A DNA stretch of 64,000 nucleotides from Dermanyssus gallinae (GCA_003439945.1 QVRM01007076.1:469001-533000); one strand, 5' to 3'; counted from the stretch's first letter, positions 1 through 12,599 are shown. Translations and numbers: made by a program. Notes: generated by a model from the sequence alone, not told the origin.

Positions 1-39
<39 letters not shown>

Positions 40-80
40 AAGAATAATATATATATAATATTATATATATATATAAATAA
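1..80. repeat. (TA)n microsatellite
   Basis: Perfect and interrupted TA dinucleotides run from the left edge to about base 75. They form the 5' junction of the LINE fragment that follows. Confidence 0.95.
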
Positions 81-81
81 T

Positions 82-436
82 TTTGAAGGTATTCAGAGAA
101 GATTTCTAAAAAGGCTCTGTAAAAGATGTGATATTGACCCGAATGCTGTAAACCTTCCGTCGCTCTCGTTTTTACTGAAGAATAACGACACGCGAGCACT
201 ATCGCAACTTTCAAGTGCCGATCTTATCAACCGTTTTTTCGACGTGACAATGAATAATCGCAGAAGTCAAATCATGTTTTTACCAAAATGTATTCCAAGA
301 CTTGAAACAGTCAATAATATGTTCGCCTGGCGTGTAGCCAGAGAATTGCACAACAAGGAGGTTTTGGGGGCGTCCTTGCCCACCTAGCTTTCCTTCTTAC
401 CCTTTATTCGGTAAATAAAGGCGTTTTCTATTCTAA
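82..436 (+). mobile_element. 5'-truncated LINE, 3' end
   Basis: An open frame at 82-387 begins FEGIQRRFLKRLCKRCDI and ends VLGASLPT with a TAG stop. The IQRRFLKRL pattern is the C-terminal region that follows the reverse transcriptase in CR1/jockey-type LINEs. A short 3' region with AATAAA near 414 follows. The fragment starts straight out of a (TA)n tract and is followed by another at 437-457, so the copy is 5' truncated and embedded in the microsatellite. The clade cannot be fixed from 101 residues. Confidence 0.65.
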
Positions 437-437
437 A

Positions 438-474
<37 letters not shown>

Positions 475-475
<1 letters not shown>

Positions 476-552
476 GTGGTCCGTCTATGAAGCAATGTGA
501 AAAACAGTTCCGTGGACGTAAAATCTTGGCTGAGGATCAACCCGAAAACTTT
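475..552 (+). mobile_element. SINE family 2, 3' portion only
   Basis: The stretch ccgtctatgaagcaatgtga to cccgaaaactttatat matches the 3' half of the full tRNA-headed copy at 33562-33757 over about 78 bases. The tRNA head is absent. It runs directly into (TA)n at 552-573. Confidence 0.7.
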
Positions 553-559
553 ATATATA

Positions 560-1450
560 TATATATATATATATCATTATGTATATATGCTCTTCTTTTT
601 TCGAAATTAGGCATTGCCAAATTGCAGTTTTGTTAATAAACATCCGATTAATTGATGATGATGATGATAAACTACTCGTTATGAATTACTTCTGCTTTCG
701 AAATATTGGCGTCGCGTGCGAATAAAATCAGCGGAACCGGCTGAATCAACCTCCGACTAAACATGCATGCAGCCCTACCAGTATTTAGTGCTAGAGGCTC
801 TTGCTTTTGTTTTTGCTGCTGTTGTTGTTACTCTTGTCATTGTTATTGTTGCTAGTGTTTAATTAACTTCATCGTCGTCAGCGCTACCTATCTCATATAA
901 AATATATTATGATTATTAACATTATTTTTAATAATATTTTTAATTAATATTATACTCATTACTATAATTATTATTACTATTATGTACATAATCCATTTAT
1001 TCAATTATTATTATTATTTTGATTATTATTGCCAAAATATCACATAACTCGTCGTCAATAGCCGCCACCGATCGATCTGTTTTTCCAATTTCAAAATGAG
1101 TTATATTCTCCCCCCTCTCTATCCTCTAGACATACTATAGCATCTCTCCTACATTAAGTAATATCGGACGTCTTTATTGTATAAACTTATACCATTTAGC
1201 AAAATGATATGTCCTGCAAATGTGTTAATGTATACAATGAATTTTGCTTTACCGATGGTTAATTTGCACATTGCGGGTAAAGAGCAAACTTATATTCACA
1301 TATATGCATATTCATCACGCAACTGCTCTGTCGCACGGTTGGAGTTGATATAAACCACACTGTCCCCCGAAGAGATCTCATGGAACTTCTTTTAAATACA
1401 GATCTCCCTCATTGGTAGTCTACTCTGACAAGATTGTAGTCCTTTCCGAA
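560..1450. other. AT-rich intergenic, no gene seen
   Basis: This stretch holds short trinucleotide runs (gatgatgatgat near 652, gttgttgtt near 820) and TTATTA-rich sequence at 900-1030. No open frame with recognisable protein content was found on either strand. Confidence 0.6.
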
Positions 1451-1458
1451 TTATTTCA

Positions 1459-1890
1459 TCAGTGTGCCTGAAGAATATTGTACTTCGAGACAAAAACATG
1501 ACTTCTATGTAGAAGAAGCTTTACCGTTTTCAAACCTAAACAAATTTCATCGGTTCCAGCCAATTTTTCGCTACGCCAAAATGTCATTGACTTTGTTTTA
1601 TTTATATTTATCTCCAACTTGTGCTGGCTGACATACTGCTGCAACGTCGCAAGGGATTGCTGTAAGTAAAACCGGAGAGCATAGCATTAAGTCATCTGCA
1701 TACGTAGGGGCGGCTACCTGCGAGTGCCGACTTTGTATTGCCCACTCTGTAGGACTTCTCAGGAAGGTCGCTCGCGAGCAAAACAACAGCAAGGGGCTAA
1801 TATTCTTGCCCTGGGCAACACCAGTGATCTGTATTATCGCCGTATGTCTAGCAGCTCCATAATCTATGATGACCAAACCTGGACGATACG
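1459..1890 (-). mobile_element. LINE reverse transcriptase relic
   Basis: The minus strand encodes ITGVAQGKNISPLLLF followed by PTYADDLMLCSP. After a frameshift near 1660 it reads LQQYVSQHKLEININKTKSM. Motifs GxxQGxxxSPLLF and YADD are reverse transcriptase blocks 4 and 5, and KLEININKTKSM is the block after them. No intact frame spans them, so this is a dead fragment; the clade is unresolved. Confidence 0.65.
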
Positions 1891-2099
1891 TGATTTTTTT
1901 CGCCACCAATGAATGCACACATATATGTATAGCTATAGTAATTGTTGGGGTCCCTAGGTCCATGTGGATTACCTGCCGCACATTGCATATTGACTTGCTT
2001 TTTGTTCGTTCCATGCTGAGTGTTTTGTGTGTCGGAGGGAGCCTGCTAAATGGGCTGCCAGCTGCGACATATAACAAAACATAACATCACTTTATCCAT

Positions 2100-3150
2100 C
2101 TGTGTCCGAGTAAACTACGCCGATGAAAAGGCGGTCGGCCGCCTAAATGACCCCATCAGAACAACCACGTAAACCTGGTCCAGATCCCGCAGACGTTCCA
2201 CGACAAAAAATATTGCAGCCAATTCTATCCTAAATCGATGGCTGCAGGCGAACATGACAGGACAACAGCAGACGAATCTCAACAACGTATGTCTGATGGA
2301 GAGTCAGCTGAAAGGAAAGACTGCGCCCTTTACATCCCAGCCCAATCTACAGGGGCACATACGTAAAGTACCCTTCTTTTAGCGTCAGTTCGTTTCGTCA
2401 CGTATACAACTCTTCTTGCCATTCATTATCCGTCATCGTAGTTGCACAACAACATAGCGTTTATACGGGGCCAGCTATACACTCGTCGCCTCCTATTTCC
2501 ATGGCGGCCCTGTGCACCACCAACTCATTGGGAGACCGACCAAAGGACGATCGACTCTACCAGATGGGGCCGGCTAACCAAGTCAACCCGTTTCGTTCAG
2601 CAGGACGCATTACCAGGTCCCCCCCCCGCGTGAACCGTTACGTTCGTCGAAGAACGTGTGCCGACCAGGCTAAGAGAGACCTAAACATATAGATAGTCCC
2701 CTGACGCTTACGACTCGGCAAACCTTGCACGTCAAACGAGACCGAACGGGTAGTCACCGTGTCACCTTACGAAGCCTGTTTTACTTCCTGTACGAATCGT
2801 TTTACTTTACGAAACTTGCAACGTTACATAGCCCGCTTGGGACGTAATAGTTCCCTTCAATTGAATCTCTACGGCGGTCTTTTTCCATCACGCAGTTCAA
2901 TCGGACTGGAATAGACAGTAGGCCACGGTGAATTGGATACAAGACGTAAAAACCCTGAGCTGGCTAGGAGTTTGATAGCATTTCCTCAGAGAACTCTAGT
3001 CCTATCGATAAGTACGCGATCAGCCTTCTTGGCGATTAAGCAAGGATGATTCAGGGTGGTGTTCATGGCCGGCAAAAGAAACCGTCTTTGCTAGTAGAAC
3101 TGCGTGACGTAGGAAAATAAATGCATGTTTTGATGTTTATACTATGTGTG
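2100..3150. other. Unannotated, nothing recognised
   Basis: Mixed-composition sequence with only short open frames and a C8 run near 2623. No protein family, RNA gene or repeat similarity to the rest of the window was noticed. Confidence 0.5.
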
Positions 3151-3157
3151 GTATACT

Positions 3158-3488
3158 ATGTGGTATCTCTTACTTCGCCTAAAATAACTTCTTAAATGGA
3201 TTGACAAACATACAATGATGAATAAATGTATGAAACACATAGCTTTATTCATAAGGACTCGCAAATACACTCGAAAGCATACAGCCTCTGATGCATACCT
3301 GTATCTGAAAAATTATACTAATGTGGTATCTCTTACTTCGCTTAAAATAGCTTTTTAAACGGATTGACAAACCTACAGTGATGAATGCATGAAACACATA
3401 GCGTTATTCATGACTTCATACTTGCAAATGCACTCGAAAGCATACAGCCTCTGTACTGATGCATACCCTTATCTGGAAAAGTATACTT
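3158..3488. repeat. Direct tandem duplication, about 163 bp x 2
   Basis: Both copies begin atgtggtatctcttacttcg (3158 and 3321). They share attgacaaac, gaaacacatag and ctcgaaagcatacagcctct, and end tatctgraaaa followed by tatact. They differ by scattered substitutions and small indels, so this is an old local duplication. Confidence 0.9.
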
Positions 3489-4084
3489 CCTTTTAATAAA
3501 GAACAAATATGGCCGCATTATATCTCACCCCAGCATAGCTTGTCGCGTCTTACAGACAATAAGGTTTGCCGTTAGAATAAACAAAAAAAGATTTACTGAA
3601 ACTGTCCTTATAGAGAGGAGTTTGAGCCTTGATAAATGCACCTGCGTCTCTAACCGTCAATCTGTACGTATCTCTCTATAAACATACGCAAGTCTATCCA
3701 CACAACGTATGCATTTTTAGATGATAGAAAGTCGCCTTTTTAATGGAGTGTCTATGTGTTACCTTTGCTTTAATTTGTTTAATTTTGTATTTGGTTAGAA
3801 GCTGTCATTTTGTTTCAATAAAAGTTGCATTAGAGCACAACCTAAATGTTGAGGACGAATTAAAATACTTGCATTAAGACGCATTTTATCTTCACATTCC
3901 ATTTATATTTTAAAACAACTTAAATAATTGTTATTCGAGTGGTGCTCAATGAGCTACTGTTGTATATGCAAATACTAGTAAAGTCAAGTTTGATAGGTAA
4001 TGCGATTTTTTATCTCTATATTTGAGTTCTTTTATGCCGCTGTGTCCCATAGATTTACTAGGACCACCCCTGTGAAACGTTATC

Positions 4085-4203
4085 TACTCCCACACCCTTC
4101 AAAGGTATATTTCGTCGCCTACATAGACGACCTGCCATTGATAATCACTACCCGTGACGAAGATCTACCCGAAGGAACAGCCAATGGGCCTAGGCGGATA
4201 TAA
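4085..4203 (+). mobile_element. Possible LINE RT core scrap
   Basis: The frame reads VYFVAYIDDLPLIITTRDED, which resembles the YADD block (VAYADDLALI) of R1/jockey reverse transcriptases with Ala replaced by Ile. Only about 40 codons look alike, so this is weak. Confidence 0.35.
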
Positions 4204-4209
4204 AGCAAT

Positions 4210-4769
4210 ACTTCTACACATCGGTATCTAATTGGCGTTACAAAAAATATGTCTTATATGTCAAACTAACCCTTGTAAGGGCTTAGAAGGACCACAAGTT
4301 CTGGTTCATGGTAAGAAACTTCGCAGATTTGATCTCGCAGGTGACGAAAACTTAAAAAGCCAGTCCTGAGGCCAATACGGAGGCGACTGAATTTTGGTAG
4401 GTTTGTGGTTCCCACGCTCTCCCGGCTTCAACAACGATGGCCGGTGTGCATTGTTTATTTAACCATTTTATCGCTCTTGACAAATGCGTGCAAATAGCCC
4501 TCTATTTACATATCTCTCTCTACATTTGCAAATTGATAACCGTTCATTAATTGTTAATAATTTGTCATGAATGCTGCCATTTTGTTGTGCTAAAATACGC
4601 TGGCTTAAACAACAAAGAAGGATACAAATCAATTGAAAAGTTGTTGAAAAATGAAAGAAAAAGGCAGGTTCTGATCTGCGCGTGATTGACACGTGCAAAC
4701 GGCATCTCACTGCGCTGCCTCAAAGTAGTTAGTTGCTCAGGTTTTGTGGCTATGAGCGGCATACGAAGG

Positions 4770-4803
<34 letters not shown>

Positions 4804-5960
4804 CAACACACCCTTATTATAGTTTTGTTGAAGATTATACGAGGACTAGATGGCATTTAGGTACTACGTAGAAGTGTCCTGCCACTAAAATCGGGTCCAG
4901 ATGTTCAATGCCTATAGTCAACGAGAATTCAGACTACATTACGGCCGCTAAACGCCGGGCGAGATACAAAGATAGGCTGTGGTTGTGAGGCGTGATAAAT
5001 TAGCGTAAGAAAGGCGCGGTCCTGACTGAGAGGCGACGATCAGTTAGGCTTCAAACGCAGCAGCTGAAGGCCCGCCAAAATCGGCTCATAGCATCTAGCG
5101 CGAGAACTTATGTCGACATTAATGACGTCTACCTCAGCGTGGACGATGATGACGCTGACCACTCGTAGACCGTCTTTGCTCATGCGACTACAGAGCTACC
5201 CGAGTGTCCTCTACAGCACTCGTGGGAACTACCCCCAGCACACCCCCAACAGTGGAGTGCCAACCTCATCATCACCACCACCACCACTATTACTACGACG
5301 ACGACCCCCACCACTACCACTCTCCTCGTAACACGTCGATGGGGTCCTCTGCTGTACTCCAGCCGCTGCTGCTGCTGCAGCTGGTGTTGTAGCTAATGCA
5401 ACCGGTTGCTAATGCACGTGGATAAGCTAGCTATGTAGGAGTAACCACAGTTGTCTCGTCGCTCTTATGTCTTTGCCGCCCCGGGTACCCTGTTGTGCTG
5501 CTGCTGTTTTTTTTTCTTTAACGACTATGTACTTACTTATGCGGCGGCGATAGACAATGTGCGGACACCGAAAACGGCCGAAAAGAACCAGTTACAGTTG
5601 GACAAACAACGATGGGAGCCCCCGCATTTATGCGTCCGTAGTACGTTCAGTATCCTCGGCGGCAGAACCGGCGGCTGGCTCGAGACGAGAGACAGCCTCA
5701 GCTGGCGATCCAGGCGACAACACGAGTAAACGAGTAGAGAATGACGAGTAGACCAACCGGCAGAGTAGAATGCGGCGAAATTCGCACGCTCTCGAGCTTT
5801 CGTCGAGTGCCATCATACGCCAGTAGAGAGAGGTAAGCGCGAAATGGACCGAGGCAATCATGTCAATGGGTGCGCGTCGAGCGTCTGTCTGCTCCGCTGA
5901 TAATGGAACCCGTAGAAGCCTCGTTACTGTTACGCAAATGCAGGGGCCATAAGTTGAACT
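4210..5960. other. Unannotated; (TA)n at 4771-4801 and trinucleotide runs
   Basis: No gene recognised. A (TA)n tract lies at 4771-4801. Near 5265-5330, cat/cac and tac/gac triplets encode a His-Tyr-Asp-rich string in one frame. A short open frame around 4995-5167 reads QLKARQNRLIASSARTYVDI and ends at a TAG; I could not assign it. Confidence 0.5.
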
Positions 5961-5967
5961 TCCGCTT

Positions 5968-6091
5968 CGTTCAGCACCGCCCTGTTCAGCAGCACCCCCA
6001 TGTTCAGCACCGCTCTGTTCAGCACCCCCATGTCCAGCAGGCCCCCTGTTTAGCACCCCCATGTCCAGCAGCCCCCTGTTCAGCACCCTTC
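5968..6091. repeat. Minisatellite, C-rich units of about 15 bp
   Basis: Units such as catgttcagcaccgctctgt and gttcagcaccc repeat about eight times with variation (caccgccc, cagcagcaccccc). Both strands stay open across the array because the unit is a multiple of three, so the apparent Pro/His- or Gly/Glu-rich proteins are probably not genes. Confidence 0.8.
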
Positions 6092-6099
6092 TACCCCAA

Positions 6100-6709
6100 A
6101 TACGACTGTTGACCATCGCCATGACGTAGCTGACCGTTGACTCGAAAGCCTTTCTGTTTGCTCTAAGAAAGCCGCATTAAGTGGCACTGCTGACGTTGGC
6201 AAACTAACTGCTCGTTGTTCGAAGTGGTTCCTACCTACCTACACAACGACCTATTTATTTGACATGACAAGACAGGTAATGTATGAATGAGTTCGTGCAC
6301 TGCTGGCCATTTGGCCTAATGCGGCTATTCGCTCTATGTTTACTGACGTTTACTTTAGGCGTAGGAGCAGCTACAGTAATGCATTTCAGAAATGCCCGTT
6401 TCCTGGTAACGAATCACGTTGTCCATGGTCCTTCGTGGTCCTACGGTCTTCTATTCGGCTATGCTGGTAATTGCCACTGTCAAGCATAATGATAATTAAA
6501 TAAAGGGTCCGTACAATTGCAATTTATATTCAATAGCAAAATGACAAATACCACCACATATTTTTGACGTACACGTTGGAGTATACCACTTAGTGCATAA
6601 AGAACAAAAAACAAGTTATTCACAAATACATGTTTGTCGTACGTTTGAATATATGGTATTTAGGACAAACCAAAAAACATCTTGAAATGCAATGTTATTG
6701 TGAAATAAA

Positions 6710-6741
<32 letters not shown>

Positions 6742-7664
6742 TTAGGACAACAATCAGAATTACATCACGCTAATATATCGACAGCAAACGAATCGGACTA
6801 ATAAATTGACAGTGCGCCACCAATTTGTAATCAATAATAATTTGATTAATAAGAAGCTATTCTTCTAATTAATTTATGAACATGTCTTATAAAAAATGCG
6901 TATAACAAAGCGACAAGCGTAGTGGCAGACGGTAACCAATACGTAGTTGTATTTCTAATTTTATAGGAAACAGGATAGAACTTTGTATATTTATCAATCT
7001 AATATATTCTTTATTCGTTACGGTGTAACTAACGGCGGTTAAAAAATGCCCACAACTTAACATGATTTTGTACATGCACAACCTTTTTAAGTCTTATATC
7101 ACGTTTGACTAGCAATACTTTATAAACTCGAAATGAACTCACGCAGGCTCAGCTTAGTTGTCGCAAGGTAAGTCCACCTTACCATATGTGTGGAGTAAGT
7201 ATTGTCCTATAAAAAAGTATTCGTTTTTTAGGTAGCAGCGTGTAAAACACTTGCTACACTTTTACGACTTGAAGCGCTACCTAAGACGACACCTAATCTT
7301 TAACTTCGCTTTGCCACGCTCTCAGTGTATTAAGTGCGAGGCTGTGACCACAATACAATAAGCTGTGTCCACGGAGGTGTCGTTATTGACGCTTGAACGG
7401 GAGCGCAAGAGAAAGCGCTGCACAGGGACCGAGCAGTGCTTCAGTTAAGCGGGCAGAAGAACCTCGCTACCGACTAACGCTGTCCGAATGTCGGCCCTCA
7501 CAGCGAATGATGCGTTCTTCCATAGATTCAAAATTAAGACAAGTGGATTCCCTCCGGGACAGTGTTTAAGAAAAGCACACATACATAGATACATACATAC
7601 ATACTCACGGCCATGCCCGTCGCCGTGCACACCGTATCCATAGCTTATGCTTTATTTTACTCCC

Positions 7665-7665
<1 letters not shown>
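6100..7665. other. Unannotated, AT-rich
   Basis: The stretch contains an imperfect (TA)n block at 6711-6741 and a catacata run near 7585. Short open frames have no recognisable domains. Confidence 0.5.
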
Positions 7666-7705
<40 letters not shown>

Positions 7706-7708
<3 letters not shown>

Positions 7709-8990
7709 GTAGTTCAATAAGTTCTTAGAATGAGCTTTTTAGAATTCGAATTTTGGCACGCTTTCACCGCTAATAGAAACTGCAACTTTTCGACTGCTAG
7801 CACTCAATATATTATGGTGATTGGCCGTTGCGATTTCGTTTGATAGCTTTTCCCGTGCAACGTATCGGCGTGATTTTTAAAAATTGAGAAAAAATAGTTT
7901 CGAGTGGTTATCAAGTATTTTTATTTCAAAGGTTGGAATGCGACCCAAGTAAAAATTGAGTTAGACGAAACGTACAGTGACTCTGCGCCATGTTTTGCCA
8001 CTGTTTCCAACTGGATTAATGTGTTAAAAGAGGTCGCAGGAACACCGAGGATGAACTACGTCCAGGAGGCCAAAAAACGGCAACTGAGGAGGAAAACGTA
8101 GAGAAAGTGCGAAAAATTCTTGGCACAGATAAGCGAATGAACATTAAGGAAATAGCGGAGGCATTAGGGATTAGTTTAGGCAGTGTGCATTTTATCCTAC
8201 ACGAAAACTTGAAGATGAAAGAGCTTAGAGCAAAATGGCTTCCGCATTTGCTCAACCAAGGCCAAAAAGACGCGCCTGTTTTGGCTTTACAGCGAAATTT
8301 GGCCAAGATGTCGAACAATCTGTCGGATTTTTGGTGCAGATTCATGACCGTCGATGAAAGCCGGGTTCATCACTACACTCCCGAGACCCAAGAAGCATCT
8401 TGCCAATGGTGTGCACCTGATGAAGAACCTCCGAAGAGGGTGCGGACAACGGCATTGACCGGAAAGGTGATGGCTACAGTTTTTTAAGACCAACGTAGAA
8501 TAATGCTGGTCGACTACCTTGAGAGCTGTAAAACGATCACAGGAGAATATTATGCAAGACTGTTGGACTGCCGTTAGCAGGAACTCATCGTGAAACGGCC
8601 CGCTTTGCAGAAGAAGGTTGTCCCGTTTCATCAGGGCGATGCTCCTGCACACAAGTCCCGGCAAGCAACGGCAAAACTGGCCCAACTGAGGTTCGAAATT
8701 ATTGAACAACCCTCCTATTCTCCAGACCTGGCCCCCTCTGATTATTTCCTCTTCGGACATTTGAAGAATAGTCTCTGTGGAAAGCGTTTTTTCAGCAATG
8801 AAGAGGTTAAGGCTGCTGTCAATGCCTATTTTCAGTCTAACGACGCGGAATTCTACTCAAGAGGTATGAAAGCTCTGAAATCTCGGTGGGAAAAGTGTAT
8901 TGAGCTTCTCGGGAGTATATCGAATAAGAAAAATTTGAAAACATGATTTGGAAAATTCTCGGTTTTCATTCTAAGAACTTATTGAACTAC

Positions 8991-8993
<3 letters not shown>
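7706..8993 (+). mobile_element. mariner (Tc1/mariner superfamily), 1,288 bp
   Basis: The element is bounded by perfect 28-bp terminal inverted repeats (caggtagttcaataagttct... at 7706-7733 and its complement at 8966-8993). It is flanked on both sides by TA inside (TA)n arrays (7668-7705 and 8994-9051). The 1.29 kb length and TA target are typical of mariner. The internal transposase is broken (separate entry), so movement would need a transposase supplied in trans. TIR identity despite coding decay suggests either a fairly young insertion or conserved ends. Confidence 0.95.
7880..8946 (+). pseudogene. mariner transposase, inactivated
   Basis: The transposase cuts and pastes the element using a DD34D triad. 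The N-terminal part reads VVIKYFYFKGWNATQVKIEL and DSAPCFATVSNW. A frameshift near 8030 leads into the frame of KRMNIKEIAEALGISLGSVH, the helix-turn-helix linker. In-frame stops follow: TAA at 8485-8487, where family members have a Trp in VFWD, and TAG at 8575-8577. The first catalytic Asp is present (VDESRVHHYTPETQ, 8353-8355). The second is replaced by Gly in FHQGDAPAHKS (8635-8637; family pattern HQDNAPAH). The third is present in YSPDLAPSDYFLF (8740-8742). Spacing from the Gly to the last Asp is 34 residues. The copy is dead as a source of enzyme. Confidence 0.92.
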
Positions 8994-9051
<58 letters not shown>

Positions 9052-9056
<5 letters not shown>

Positions 9057-9155
9057 TTTCAAATACATTTTTGTTGAACGTTTGCATATATTATATTTAA
9101 GAACAAATTGTGAAAATAAAAATTAAATCAGGCTATCAAATCAACAGGCTATATA

Positions 9156-9200
<45 letters not shown>

Positions 9201-9980
9201 TATGAGAGACAAAATCTAAATGCTAGTCAGACTTGTCCTGCGCAAGTACGGTCAGGGCGCGTTAGGGTAGATAGAGGAAATAGATATGTTGAACTCGCCG
9301 CGGCAGGCGTAGAGAGCAGAGTAACATCCTCTACAGGAAAGCCGAGCGATGGAGCGGGCTGGTCGCCAAGTAGGCAAAATTTCACCGCACAATGCGGTCT
9401 CTGCTAGTACTTTTCTACGGTTGTTTTTTCAATTTTGTCTTGTTGTGGGGTGAGAAAAAAATACTTTAACGCACACACGGGAGCGGTAGTAGTGCGAGAT
9501 TCAATGGTAACAATGTTGTTGGCATAATATCTATCAAAAACAAAACCTCTTACATAAAGGTTTCATGGCGCGAGGCCTGGAGCTAGCCCCGTTCCTTTAT
9601 ATTACTTAAAATTTAATTTTAGTTACCTCGGTTGCGTGGGCACAACGAGCGCACATTGCGGTATGTTTTAAGCTTTTCGTTTGACGATGATCGTGGGGAC
9701 GTTATCAATGATGTTTTTTTTCTGAAAGCCGGTGAGGAACTAGGTCAGCAGGAAGGAATTAGCGATTCTTCTCGCTATTGGAACTGCCTCCTTACACCTG
9801 AGATAATGGAGCGGGTTCAAAATATTGGATCTCTGCCCATGTTTTTTCCGTGCATCGAGTGTCCTGACCTGGAGGAGTCGGCGGCGGGCGGACTGCGGTC
9901 TTCAGAGCCCGTAGGTCTCGTGGGCTCTGCCGTGGTACATCCTTGGATTGCGTCTTGTGCTGTGTGGCCTGAGCAAAAGG
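9052..9980. other. Unannotated; (TA)n at 9151-9199
   Basis: A second microsatellite follows the mariner at 9151-9199. An open frame at 9632-10096 spans the boundary of a dispersed repeat and has no recognisable domain. No gene is supported. Confidence 0.5.
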
Positions 9981-9984
9981 CGTG

Positions 9985-10200
9985 TTGGTTCTTCGCCCTA
10001 TGCCCATTGACAATAAAAACATATACCTTAGAGACTCAGTTGTCATGCTGCCACAAGGTTTTTTGGGCAAACTTTAGATATTTCAACATGTCCTGACCTC
10101 GTAGCATTAAATATGTGCCACACGGCGGTGCTACGCGCGTGGAGGATGGATAATAGTCTAGAAATTAAAACAATTTTCTTTTAAAAAAAATTAAATTCTA
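9985..10200 (+). mobile_element. Dispersed repeat family 3, copy 1
   Basis: The stretch cattgacaataaaaacatat, catgctgccacaagg and tagatatttcaacatgtcctg matches the copy at 17566-17890 in order. It ends in an A-rich tail (tctagaaattaaaacaattt). It is probably a SINE or the 3' end of an unidentified retroelement. Confidence 0.55.
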
Positions 10201-11370
10201 GTCTGGGGAATGCCCGAATGCAGAATGGTCTCCATAATTTTCCTGAAAATCATATGATGATTCTGACTTAACACCTTAACAGCATTTTTTGGGACACCAT
10301 TCATACACATTAACTTTGCGGCCAGACTTTCTTGATGACCCTCAATCTTTCAACAGTTACGATGAAAGGTCAATTAAGTTTTCTAGTGTTCTGTTGTTAG
10401 TTGAAAGTTCTCTAGCGTCCGCTAAACCTTTTGCTAATAACTGTTTTAGCTAGTCTGTCGGTAGTCAGTGAGTGTACACAGAGCTTAAATATCTGGGCGG
10501 TGCCGAGGATACTAGCGAGTTCATATGTGCGTTGTGTTGAGATAGAACGTAATGTAGTGATAGTTCGAAATGTTTTTGATATCGTGCTGTACAGAGGAAC
10601 GTGTCATACTTGGCAGTAAGATTTCAAAACAGATTTGGTGAGTTACAAGACAGAGTCAAGCCGATACAAGGCAGACACCACTTCCGCACGTGGTGCATGC
10701 AGAGATGGCGCAAATAGCTGCACATAGATAGCGCAAAGTCCACACAGCTGTTGTATTCGAACAAAAGCTTTTTGCACAAACCCTTGTGCAAGCGCATTTG
10801 GCGGTAAAACCTAAAACATTTCGAGCACTGGGAAATATTCACCAGCTCATCCAGGAGAGAGCAAAGCCAGCCTACCTGGACGCGTCCACGGCGCTGATGC
10901 CGCGCTGCAGCCTCCGGTAAGTCTCATCACACAGAAAAAAGTCATCGATCACCCGAACTGGAGCCTGGTCACTAAGAATGCTAATATTCCGTATTTTCAA
11001 ATTCAGGCCACTATTTTGTGACGATAGCCTCGAACTCTTCATCTATAAGGGAGCCTTTTAGGAGTCGCTCTTATCTATTTCCCTTTGTTTCTTCTTTAGG
11101 CTCAGTATTTTGAAATGCGTTCAAGTAAGCTCTTCTTTTTACAACGTCATTTCGAGTGAAGATGTGCATAGCTACCAGCCGTTCGAAACCAATGAAGATT
11201 TTGTAGACTCAATGACGGCATGATTAATAATTTCTAAGAGCGAAGCAGCTTACTGTTTCACGGCGAGCAGGGAATAGAAAGAAGAGGAAGCCTCAGTAGC
11301 CCTCCTCTCAATTTGAATTTTTACAAGTCTCCTTACAATCCATCGTGTCGACCGGCCTGCTTATGATGAT
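10201..11370. other. Unannotated, nothing recognised
   Basis: No open frame with family resemblance, no RNA gene and no tandem repeat was seen on either strand. Confidence 0.45.
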
Positions 11371-11770
11371 GATGATAATTTATTGTTCGCTTGGCATGTA
11401 TACCTAAATACACATGTCACCCTTTTATATCAGGGGCGCTTAGAGCGGCAGCATATATATTACCTACGCATCCATATAATCCATGTCTATTTCAATACCT
11501 ACTGAGTAGTAGTAGCTTTCCATTGCGACACCTCTTCTTTGTAATATCGACCACGTCATTTGGTCCTAGAGCTAGGGTCTCCGACAGCTCTATATCTCTG
11601 CTCCCCCCTAAGGCTAAACATTTTTTATTAATATGCTCGATTGACTCATTCTCTAGCCCGCATGCTCGACATTCTGTACTTTGTCCCTTCTTATATTTAG
11701 CTCTATGTATCCTTGTGTCCAACATCCCTGCCCTGGCATCTGCCAACAACCCTTATACCCCTGCCAGCCT
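11371..11770 (-). mobile_element. 3' end of SGNH-type LINE (family A)
   Basis: The minus strand encodes LADARAGMLDTRIHRAKYKK, then CRACGLENESIEHINKKC (a CCHC knuckle) and LSETLALGPNDVVDITKK. It is homologous to the C-terminus of the large LINE at 41560-41835. Its 3' end shares the cgcccctgatataaaagggt motif and aagcgaacaataaat tail with that element, ending in a (CAT)n run instead of poly-A. It is 5' truncated near 11770. Confidence 0.85.
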
Positions 11771-12016
11771 CGGTACCAGAGTAACACTGGAGGTATCCTG
11801 GGAGGTGCAGCACACTCATACCTGCTTTTGGGGGGCCAGTGCTTTCATCCGCGACTTGCGGCGTTGTTTTAGCTGTACGGGAGGATCTGTTAATCGCAGA
11901 CGCTAGGAGGCTGGAAACCTATTCAATATTCCCAAACAAAAATATACATGTAATTTAAATATGCACACACTCGTAAATGTACACGTTACTATACACGTCA
12001 CGAATACGGAAACATA

Positions 12017-12022
12017 CACACG

Positions 12023-12060
<38 letters not shown>
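12017..12060. repeat. (TA)n microsatellite
   Basis: An uninterrupted TA run within CA- and TA-rich sequence. Confidence 0.95.
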
Positions 12061-12063
<3 letters not shown>

Positions 12064-12599
12064 GTCACGCAAACATATGCGGGCCAGGATACATTTGTAC
12101 ATGCATACAGAATACGCGTGATTATATGTACATATACGCAGAGTACGCGTGAATATACACTCGCACCCCATACATACGCACTGTCTACGCATTCAAAATG
12201 TGTAAGCTGTTGGAGATGCTGTTTCTAAACGCACAGGTCCTACAAGAAAACCAAACCGCTGAATCGTTTAATTAGCTGCTTGTGAACAAATTTACCTGCA
12301 GGGTAGGTGTTTGAAATTGAAATTATTGAAGTCAAATAACAACACCGCAGGAGGACAGGTGCCCTTCCTGGTCCGGCCGTTCAAAATTCGCAATAGTGAC
12401 GATGCCTAAGTTGAACGCGAATATATACATCTGTTTGGTGTATTTATTCACGTTTACGCGGGTACCTGTGAGGTGTTTAACGTGCGTGATGCTGGATTGC
12501 TCCCTAATGCGATTGCGATTGGCCAGCAGCAGCCCGGTTAGGACGTCAGCTTCTCGCACTTGTGGGCGCCAGTGATCCGTACTCGGGTGAATTTTAGCG

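Noticed and set aside
5000..5170. Possible exon reading QLKARQNRLIASSARTYVDI
   Set aside because: It looks somewhat protein-like but is short, bounded by stops, and has no identifiable family or convincing splice sites.
5628..6122. 164-codon Gly/Ala-rich frame on the minus strand
   Set aside because: Its openness comes from the 15-bp C-rich minisatellite; the opposite strand is equally open.
9159..9407. Ile-Tyr repeat frames such as MYIYIYIY
   Set aside because: These are translations of (TA)n microsatellites and are not genes; the same applies at 20.4, 33.2, 42.1, 44.7 and 59 kb.
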